This document shows positions 1-5,994 of a stretch of 6,731 nucleotides of DNA, piece after piece. The position numbers and the translations under genes were made by a program. The stretch comes from Gammaproteobacteria bacterium (GTDB lineage: Bacteria > Pseudomonadota > Gammaproteobacteria > Steroidobacterales > Woeseiaceae). Under the pieces are notes generated by a model, which saw only the letters and a list, made by a program, of their open reading frames with translations, made no database searches and was not told the origin of the DNA. Positions within the stretch are counted from its first letter, which is position 1. Each line of letters opens with the position of its first letter. The DNA lies in the NCBI GenBank assembly GCA_003645495.1, contig QNFK01000102.1, forward strand, positions 1 through 6,731, in the 5' to 3' direction.

Positions 1-1594
1 TCAACGACCCTTTGATGTCTTCCTCAAATGCAGCAATCGCGTTGCCCATCGTGTAGGAATAAAGTGCGCGCTCCCTGGAATATCCCTCCTGCTCCTGAAA
101 CTTCGTTCCATCCGGCAGTATCCTGGTAACCGAACAATAAAAACTGGCAATCGGATCAATCTCATCTACCGGTGGATCCGTTCCATTGGTCGGCGTCGCA
201 CCTGCTTCAGCAAGCGTATTGAAAATGTAACCACGTTCCAGGGTTCGCTCCGGCCCTAACCTGTCCACGACCCACGGCCCATCGGAACACGCGAATATTC
301 CCTGCACCGCAGGAATTACACCGAGATCTACCGTACGTTGCACATCGTCCGGGTGAATGACCTGTGCATGCTCGATGCGCCAGCGCAAATCTGTCTTGTC
401 CGGATTACGTTCGAATTCCTTTTCGTAAATATTCAACAGCTCGCGATACGCACGATCACCGATTCCCTGGATCGCAAGTTGATAATCGAACTTCATCGCC
501 AGCCGCGCCGATGCTTCAATCTCTTCAATTGAAACGACGTTTAAGCCAGAGCTGCGCGGTAAATCTGTGTAAGGTTCGAGTAACCAGCCACCGTGGGTAC
601 CGAGCGCGCCGTCCAGTACTTTTTCGCCGATCGCTCTTACGGTCAGGAAATTATTGGCATAACCGACCATGCGGTATTCAGCGAGGCGGTCCTGCATGTC
701 TGCTGCCTCCTCTTCGAACGCCATATACAGGCGTACCGGAAGGTTGCCCTCGTCTGCCATTTTCTTTAACAGATCAACTTCGGCGAACGAAGTGCCCAGG
801 TCCTGAAATGACGTTATGCCGTGACGCAACGTTTCCTCGCCAGCAAGTTTTACCATCCGGCGTATTTCGTCCTCAGCTACACCGGCCGGACGCCTGCCCT
901 GATGACCTGAAAACGCCTGGCGAAACACATCCTGCGCCGACTCGCGCATCATGCCGGTCGCACTGCCCGTGTCATCACGCACGATTTCGCCACCTTCCGG
1001 CGGCATGGTGTCATTGGCCATTTCAACAAGTGTCATCGCTTTTTGATTGACGAATACACCGTGGCCGCTGGTGTGAATTAACATCACCGGGTTATCTGGT
1101 GTCACCGCACTCAGCGAATCATGTAATGGCAGCCCTTCGACCAGAACGTCTTCTTTGATTGCCCACTTATCCTGGTGCCAGCCACGACCGATGATCCATT
1201 CACCAGGCTCTGTTTCCTGCACCGCACCGGCAACCTGCGAGACGATTTCCGCAAAACTTTTCGCGTACCGAAAATCGAGGATCATCAGGGATCCACCAAA
1301 GCTCGTGTAGTGACCGTGTCCCTCAATTAGGCCGGGAATCGCCGTTTGTCCAGTTAAATCAATCACTTCGGTAGCATCGCCGATATAGGCATCGATCTGT
1401 TCGACGCTACCAACAACGGTGATGCGATCACCTGTGATGGCGATGGCTGCCGCGATCGGTTTCTCAGCGTCGATCGTGACAACGTTGCCATTGGTCAGAA
1501 CCAGATCTGCGACAGGATGTGACGCTGTTGGTGGGTGCGACTCTCCGCAGGCGAATAGCATCGCCGCGCTTGCAATTAATATTCCGAAACGCAT
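1..1594 (-). CDS. YtcJ-like (Amidohydro_3) lipoprotein amidohydrolase, C-terminus cut by window edge
   Basis: Reading leftward from ATG at 1594, the frame stays open to position 1 (531 codons, no stop). It starts with a short lipoprotein signal, MRFGILIASAAMLFAC, with lipobox LFAC and lipidated Cys16. Gly17 follows, so no inner-membrane retention signal is seen and outer-membrane sorting is likely. Family landmarks in order are: N-terminal beta segment LVLTNGNVVTIDA; HxH metal motif EGHGHYT (H93, H95); GHGVFVN (H178); HGITSFQD; DGALGTHGGWLLEPY (D328); IGDRA; RIEHAQ (H409); and NGTDPPVDEIDP (D473). It ends in the usual C-terminal region (YTMGNAIAAFEEDIKGSL), so only about 40-50 residues should be missing. 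The family hydrolyses amide or related C-N bonds with a bound metal; the substrate is unknown. Oddities: the usual His of HAIGD is Gln376, the usual His of QPxH is Phe434, and the usual metal-bridging Lys position reads Glu324-Lys325. It lies 51 bases downstream of the receptor gene and is probably cotranscribed. Family call is strong; activity is uncertain. Confidence 0.93.
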   Translation of the reverse strand, partial: MRFGILIASAAMLFACGESHPPTASHPVADLVLTNGNVVTIDAEKPIAAAIAITGDRITVVGSVEQIDAYIGDATEVIDLTGQTAIPGLIEGHGHYTSFGGSLMILDFRYAKSFAEIVSQVAGAVQETEPGEWIIGRGWHQDKWAIKEDVLVEGLPLHDSLSAVTPDNPVMLIHTSGHGVFVNQKAMTLVEMANDTMPPEGGEIVRDDTGSATGMMRESAQDVFRQAFSGHQGRRPAGVAEDEIRRMVKLAGEETLRHGITSFQDLGTSFAEVDLLKKMADEGNLPVRLYMAFEEEAADMQDRLAEYRMVGYANNFLTVRAIGEKVLDGALGTHGGWLLEPYTDLPRSSGLNVVSIEEIEASARLAMKFDYQLAIQGIGDRAYRELLNIYEKEFERNPDKTDLRWRIEHAQVIHPDDVQRTVDLGVIPAVQGIFACSDGPWVVDRLGPERTLERGYIFNTLAEAGATPTNGTDPPVDEIDPIASFYCSVTRILPDGTKFQEQEGYSRERALYSYTMGNAIAAFEEDIKGSL

Positions 1595-1597
1595 TCT

Positions 1598-1605
1598 CTC
1601 CCCCT
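1598..1605 (-). promoter_or_regulatory. Ribosome binding site for the left amidohydrolase
   Basis: On the minus strand the sequence AAAAAAGGGGGAGAGA runs directly into ATG at 1594. The purine run AGGGGGAG is a good Shine-Dalgarno match, with its G core about six bases before the start. It fixes the start codon and agrees with the lipoprotein signal beginning there. Confidence 0.7.
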
Positions 1606-1645
1606 TTTTTCATCAGGCCGCTGCACTTCAAACGCGTGCATTTTT

Positions 1646-3715
1646 CTAGCGGCCCGTGTCCTTTTGAAAGTTTACCACCACACCAGCATAAAAATTTCTT
1701 GTGGGCGCCGGCTCAAAATATCGCCCGCCGAACGCATTGATTCGAATATTGCTGTTGTACGCCTCGTCGAACAGGTTGTTGATGCCAATGTATGGCCGGA
1801 TCATCCAGTTGCCGTTTTGAAAGTCGTATCCGAAGCGCAAATTGGCTACGGTATAGCTGGATACTTCTGCAGAATTCGCGTTGTTAGCATATAAGTCACC
1901 GGAATAAATCGCCTCAACGGTACTGGAGAACCCACTCTCTGTATTGTAGGACAATCCCAGGTAACCAAACTGGCGTGGTAACCCCGGCAATTGATTACCA
2001 CTAAAATCATTGCCGTTATCGTCTACAAAATCCTCGAATTTGAAATCTGACCAGGTGTAGGAAGCATCAATCTGCAAGCCACTATTATTCTTCCAACTTA
2101 GCGCTGTCTCGATTCCATCGCGCTTCGAGCTACCAGCATTGACGAAAAATGTTCGGCCCGGAAAAGCGGGCAGTTCAAACGGAATCAGTTCATCTTTCAG
2201 GTCGATCGTAAATACCGTGACCTCGTAGTACAAATTCCCATTCGACCGCTTGTAGCCAAGTTCGAAATTATCGGCAGTCTGCGCCACTAGCGACGTATTA
2301 AATCCTCCGCTGCCGTCCGGGTTGGCAAGCTCGGTTGTTGTCGGCGTCTCGAAAGAGCTGCTGTACGAGGCGAATATCACGCCTGAGTTCATACGGTAAT
2401 TTACCGCGAATGATGGACTAACCTCGTCAAAATCCAGTTTTCCGGAGTCGTCACCATTCGCGAGAAACCGGTCAGTCACATCGTATGAAAGTTCGTCATA
2501 ACGTAGCCCCGCCAGAAGCGCCCACGCATCATTAATCTCATATCGGCCCTGAGCAAAAATGCCGGTACTGTCAACGCGTTCGTTTTGGTCAAAAACGAGC
2601 GGGCCAAGCACACCATCGTTGTTGTCATACCTTTTGCGATCATCATCCTGACGATCGAGGTCTGCACCGAATGTGAGGCTGATATTGTCCGGCATAAAAT
2701 CGCCCAGGCTGTATTGCACACCGAATCCGTAGAAGAACCGGTCGAGGTCAACCGAACCACCATTCGTAAATGGTAATTTGTTTGCAAAATCACGCCATAC
2801 ATAATGATTCCGCAACGTCAGTTTGCCGGACGCACGATCTCTTTCATACACAACGCCAAATCGTTGCTGGGACAGAGATTCTCCACCATCAAATTGAATG
2901 TTTCGGTCCCTCGCTGAAGAAGGATCTGTGGCCGCCTGTGCCGCATTGATGCCGCCAGGGTCCTGAGCCTCAGGCTGATCTGAATGGTTTAACGCAAATA
3001 TGAGCTTGTCATTTTCACCAAGCGGAATCGCAAGCTTGGTATTAATGATGCTGCCCTCAAATTTCGAATGATCGCGGTATCCGTCAATCTCGGTTCTGGA
3101 AACATTGAACAGGTAATCTGCAGAACCAATTTCACCGCCGGCCTTAAATTGATATTGCTGATAATCGAAATCGCCGGCAGCAACGCGACCCTCGACAAAT
3201 GGCGGAGAATTGCCAAGCTCGCTGGTAATCGCTATCACGCCACCAGCCGCGTTGCCGTACAGGGACGATGCCGGCCCACGTAGAACTTCAATGCTTTGCG
3301 CCGAACCAATATCGATACTATCGATGCCACCCTGCCCGTCAGGCAAGGTCTCAGGGATGCCATCTACAATGATGCGGATGCCGCGAATACCGAAACTCGA
3401 TCGCGCACCAAAACCACGCAGTGATATTCGCAGGTCCTGCGCGAAATTGTAGCGATTCTGCATATACAGGCCCGGCACGCCCGCGAGCGCCTCATCGATG
3501 CCCAGTTGCTGCGTGCCATTCTGAATTCGCTCTTTGCCAACAATTGATATCGATCGGGCAACATCGCGAACAGATGTCTCCACGCGGGTTGCCGATACGA
3601 CAATTTCGTCCAGCACATCTGTATCTGGTTGCTGTGACCACGCGGGCGAACACATACAAAAAAGTAGTGCGAGGTTCTTTAGTTGCGTTGATCCGACGAA
3701 ATTTAGGCTATTCAT
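1646..3715 (-). CDS. TonB-dependent outer-membrane receptor, YncD/PqqU-like
   Basis: This is a complete 689-residue TonB-dependent receptor, a normal size for a 22-stranded barrel with plug. A signal peptide covers about residues 1-27 (LKNLALLF core, likely cleavage near AWS/QQ). A TonB-box-like DEIVV is at 36-40. The plug spans about 45-167 with GVPGLYMQNRYNFAQDL, RGFGARSSFGIRGIR, VDGIPETLPDGQGG and EVLRGPASSLYGNAAGGV. The barrel fills the rest, ending NNLFDEAYNSNIRIN, GGRYFEPAPTRNFYAG and VVVNF. A six-residue tail (QKDTGR) follows the usual terminal Phe. From memory, the plug, GYRDHS, DPGG, FETPTxxEL, NAGxxxRxG and the C-terminal GRYxEPxPxRN motif all match E. coli YncD, now called PqqU, an importer of pyrroloquinoline quinone. 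It would move a ligand across the outer membrane using TonB-ExbBD energy. The ligand is inferred only; a siderophore or another small molecule remains possible. The start is chosen because it gives the full signal peptide; its Shine-Dalgarno (AGG, about 11 bases upstream) is weak. Confidence 0.96.
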   Translation of the reverse strand: MNSLNFVGSTQLKNLALLFCMCSPAWSQQPDTDVLDEIVVSATRVETSVRDVARSISIVGKERIQNGTQQLGIDEALAGVPGLYMQNRYNFAQDLRISLRGFGARSSFGIRGIRIIVDGIPETLPDGQGGIDSIDIGSAQSIEVLRGPASSLYGNAAGGVIAITSELGNSPPFVEGRVAAGDFDYQQYQFKAGGEIGSADYLFNVSRTEIDGYRDHSKFEGSIINTKLAIPLGENDKLIFALNHSDQPEAQDPGGINAAQAATDPSSARDRNIQFDGGESLSQQRFGVVYERDRASGKLTLRNHYVWRDFANKLPFTNGGSVDLDRFFYGFGVQYSLGDFMPDNISLTFGADLDRQDDDRKRYDNNDGVLGPLVFDQNERVDSTGIFAQGRYEINDAWALLAGLRYDELSYDVTDRFLANGDDSGKLDFDEVSPSFAVNYRMNSGVIFASYSSSFETPTTTELANPDGSGGFNTSLVAQTADNFELGYKRSNGNLYYEVTVFTIDLKDELIPFELPAFPGRTFFVNAGSSKRDGIETALSWKNNSGLQIDASYTWSDFKFEDFVDDNGNDFSGNQLPGLPRQFGYLGLSYNTESGFSSTVEAIYSGDLYANNANSAEVSSYTVANLRFGYDFQNGNWMIRPYIGINNLFDEAYNSNIRINAFGGRYFEPAPTRNFYAGVVVNFQKDTGR

Positions 3716-3764
3716 TGATAGGAGGAACCTGCTATTAATTTATTCAACGACAACCGGCCGCCAT

Positions 3765-3793
3765 AGATAACGATAGGAAAAAACCCGGGACAA
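3765..3793 (-). promoter_or_regulatory. Weak candidate promoter for the receptor-amidohydrolase operon
   Basis: Read on the minus strand, TTGTCC (3793-3788, four of six bases of a sigma-70 -35 box) is followed after 17 bases by TTATCT (3770-3765), a poor -10 box; TATCTA one base further on is slightly better. Transcription would start near 3758, giving a leader of roughly 43 bases. Spacing is right but the -10 match is poor, so this is the best of weak candidates. Confidence 0.2.
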
Positions 3794-3846
3794 AGCCAGA
3801 AATAAGATCGTATCCCACCTGACTTGTCATGGCTGACGAAACTGGG

Positions 3847-3874
3847 GTTCTGGCCCTTTATTATCACCTATAAT
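3847..3874 (+). promoter_or_regulatory. Candidate sigma-70 promoter for the right amidohydrolase
   Basis: A perfect TATAAT -10 box is at 3869-3874. The -35 region is weak (GTTCTG at 3847-3852, 16-base spacer). Transcription would begin near 3881, about 30 bases before the ATG at 3911. The position inside the N-terminally extended open frame argues that translation does not begin at the upstream TTG (3824). Confidence 0.5.
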
Positions 3875-3910
3875 CACCCCATCTTCTTCTGCCAGAACCA
3901 CGGATCATTG

Positions 3911-5689
3911 ATGATGACCAGACCGATGAGAGCCGTATTTCGTTCTTATTCCGATCGTGCATTTGCTTACTCCAGTATTGGTGTATTCCTTTTGCTGGTT
4001 TCAGTATCTGCATGTTCACCGCAGCAAGAACCCGTCGACGATTCATCTGTACCATATCTGGTCGTGATCAATGCCGATGTCTATACAGTCGATTCGACCC
4101 ATGCCAAAGCGGATGCGTTCGCTATTTCTGATGGGAAATTTATTGCCATCGGAACCACTGCCGAAATTCAACAATTGGCAGGTGTCGATACAGAGGTTAT
4201 AGATGTCGCCGGAGTTTCCGTAATACCCGGGCTTGTTGACGGCCATACGCATCTTGTTTCGGGTGCCGGCCTCGCCGTCGGTGTCGATCTTTCCGAAATC
4301 GAAGACAAATCAGAATGGCTCAGGATTATTCGCGACAAGGCGCAAAGCCTGCCGGATAACGCCTGGATACTCGGCGGCGCCTGGGACCACAATCTTTCCG
4401 ACGGCGTGCTACCAACCAAAGAGATGCTGGATTCTGTCGCGCCAGATAACCCGGTGCTGTTGAGAGATATCGATGGCCATACCGCCTGGGCCAACAGTTT
4501 CGCTATCAACCTGGCCGGTATAAACGCAGACAGTCCGGTACCACCGAGCGGTGAGATTGTTCTCGATCCGAAAACGGGTGAGATGACCGGCATATTCCTG
4601 GAGGCTGCCGGCGCACTGTTCAGCGACGCGCCAGGCATGGCCGAGGCCACCGATCCGATAGCAGGAATCAAAGCAGCCGTCGCGCTGGCAAACAGCCATG
4701 GCATTACCAGCGTCCACGACATGAGCAATCATTTCGACGAGTTTCTCTCAGTTTTCGATGACGGCGACCTGACACTACGTGTGTGGCAGGGTGCGCGTCC
4801 GCCACTGGTTCTCGACCAATCACCGGACGAAGTCTATGCGCAAATGGCCGCTGAGCGTGAGCGGGTCCGACAACATGTTGCGACTAATGCGCAGACCGAA
4901 TCGATGGGACCGTTGTTCGATATCGGCTATACGAAACTCATTGTCGACGGTGTGTTATCAACCTATACGGCGTTGATGAAGGCGCCCTACTCTGACAATC
5001 CGGATGCCGTTGCAGAGCCATTTGTCAGCAAAGACCAGTTGAACGCGATGATTGCAGCCGCCCATGATCACAACTTCCCTGTTGCTGTACATGCGATTGG
5101 CGATAACGCCGTGTCATGGGTTCTCGACGGTTTTGCTCAATCGCCACGCCGGCCGGGCATGCCCGCAGATCGGATTGAACACGTTGAGATGGTAACGCCG
5201 GATGACGTGGAGCGATTCGCGTCTCTTGGCGTCGTTGCCTCAATGCAGCCGCACCATGCGACATGCTGTGTTGGCAACTACGTGATCGATCGTGTCGGCA
5301 GGGACAGGCTGCCGAATGCCTATGTCTGGCGATCTATGCTCGATTCAAATGTGCCGCTGGTGCTTGGCTCGGACTGGCCGACTTCGCCACTCAATCCGCT
5401 AATCCAGATGGCAGACACGATACATCGTGAAACACGGATCGATGGCATTGTCAGACCGTGGGATGAAGGTAACTCACTGACTTTTGCGGAATCGCTGTAT
5501 GGCTATACCCAATCCGGTGCCAACAGAACGGCATGGGCTGATGAGATTGGCAGCATTACCGTCGGCAAGTGGGCAGACTTCGTCATTCTCGACGAGAAGC
5601 TTCCTGCCACGGTCGATCGAACCCTTGAGAACAGGCAGGTTACTGCGACCTACCTGGCCGGGCAGCGAGTATTTCCGACCAACCAGTAA
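3911..5689 (+). CDS. YtcJ-like (Amidohydro_3) lipoprotein amidohydrolase, complete
   Basis: From ATG at 3911 this is a 592-residue protein. The signal peptide has a basic N-region, hydrophobic SSIGVFLLLVSVSAC and lipidated Cys35 followed by Ser, suggesting an outer-membrane lipoprotein facing the periplasm. Landmarks in order are: LVVINADVYTVDS; metal motif DGHTH (H112, H114); GGAWDHN; DGHTAWAN (H190); TGEMTGIFLEAA; HGITSVHD (D270); TKLIVDG (K342, the candidate bridging lysine); VHAIGD (H394); RIEHVE (H424); MQPHHAT; GSDWP (D488); and the C-terminal IGSITVGKWADFVIL. All expected metal-binding residues are present, so it should be an active metal-dependent hydrolase of an amide, cyclic amide or similar bond; the substrate is unknown. 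Odd points are a vicinal Cys pair (C452-C453) next to the QPHH segment and DGVLSTYTA where the family usually has DGsLGsrTA. The frame extends upstream to a TTG at 3824, but signal peptide and promoter positions favour 3911; ATGs at 3914 and 3926 are also possible. It is divergent from the receptor operon and a distant paralogue of the left amidohydrolase. Confidence 0.94.
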   Translation: MMTRPMRAVFRSYSDRAFAYSSIGVFLLLVSVSACSPQQEPVDDSSVPYLVVINADVYTVDSTHAKADAFAISDGKFIAIGTTAEIQQLAGVDTEVIDVAGVSVIPGLVDGHTHLVSGAGLAVGVDLSEIEDKSEWLRIIRDKAQSLPDNAWILGGAWDHNLSDGVLPTKEMLDSVAPDNPVLLRDIDGHTAWANSFAINLAGINADSPVPPSGEIVLDPKTGEMTGIFLEAAGALFSDAPGMAEATDPIAGIKAAVALANSHGITSVHDMSNHFDEFLSVFDDGDLTLRVWQGARPPLVLDQSPDEVYAQMAAERERVRQHVATNAQTESMGPLFDIGYTKLIVDGVLSTYTALMKAPYSDNPDAVAEPFVSKDQLNAMIAAAHDHNFPVAVHAIGDNAVSWVLDGFAQSPRRPGMPADRIEHVEMVTPDDVERFASLGVVASMQPHHATCCVGNYVIDRVGRDRLPNAYVWRSMLDSNVPLVLGSDWPTSPLNPLIQMADTIHRETRIDGIVRPWDEGNSLTFAESLYGYTQSGANRTAWADEIGSITVGKWADFVILDEKLPATVDRTLENRQVTATYLAGQRVFPTNQ

Positions 5690-5777
5690 CCAGTTTTCTC
5701 CTGGCAGATTAATACCTGACGATCAAGGGCACCAGATTCGGATTTGCAACTAGGCGGCCATCGAAACCACCGAAAAG

Positions 5778-5929
5778 AACAGACGTCATTGCAAGGAGCG
5801 AAGCGACGCGGCAACCTCTATCAGGTTGTAGTAGTGCCAAACGAAACCGCGCAACAGTGCCAAGAGATTGCCACGCCCTCCGGGCTCGCAATGACGGTGG
5901 TTCTTTGCGGGCTCGAAATGACGTCTGTT
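5778..5929. repeat. Imperfect palindromic interspersed repeat (RHCEERSD-type)
   Basis: The outer ends form a perfect 13-base inverted repeat: AACAGACGTCATT at 5778-5790 and its complement at 5917-5929. A second, inner pairing uses CGTCATTGC at 5784-5792 against GCAATGACG at 5888-5896, and continues imperfectly through GGAGCGAAGCGACGCGGCAA on the left and GAGATTGCCACGCCCTCCGG on the right. The left arm translates as RHCKERSDAATSIR, close to the RHCEERSD peptide often produced when this widespread palindromic family is mistaken for a gene. Such elements are non-coding and probably mobilised in trans or spread as miniature elements. It sits between two convergent gene ends, the usual tolerated place. 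Confidence 0.85.
5881..5923 (+). repeat. Direct duplication of the repeat's right terminus
   Basis: CGGGCTCGCAATGACG (5881-5896) recurs as CGGGCTCGAAATGACG (5908-5923), 15 of 16 bases identical and offset by 27 bases. The outer copy provides the partner for the perfect 13-base terminal inverted repeat; the inner copy pairs better with the left arm just inside it (GCAATGACG). Confidence 0.8.
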
Positions 5930-5994
5930 TCTCCGGCCGCTTGGTTCAGGTATTGCCTTACAGCGTCTGTACGATCAAGTTTGATTTATTACGC

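Larger units (their letters stand above)
5690..5994. other. Convergent intergenic region, 305 bases
   Basis: This gap separates the end of the rightward amidohydrolase from the end of the leftward aminotransferase. Its centre is occupied by the palindromic repeat at 5778-5929. The short open frames here show no family resemblance, no good ribosome binding site, and read as translations of the repeat. I see no classical hairpin-plus-T-run terminator for either gene; only a short CCAG/CTGG stem just after the amidohydrolase stop (about 5690-5705). The repeat hairpin itself could stop transcription from both sides, which is inference. Confidence 0.75.

Noticed and set aside
364..1050. A 228-residue plus-strand open frame inside the left amidohydrolase
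   Set aside because: It is antisense to a clearly recognised coding frame, is rich in Arg, Pro and Cys, and has no family motif.
3766..3776. GATAACGATAG as a possible Fur box controlling the receptor
   Set aside because: Only two partial GATAAT-like hexamers and no third or inverted partner; too weak to call iron regulation.
4168..4728. A 186-residue minus-strand open frame inside the right amidohydrolase
   Set aside because: The plus strand carries the full set of amidohydrolase motifs here; the antisense frame is Ser/Ala/Pro-rich shadow sequence.
5690..5705. CCAG/CTGG hairpin after the right amidohydrolase as a terminator
   Set aside because: A four-base stem with no following T-run is too weak for an intrinsic terminator.
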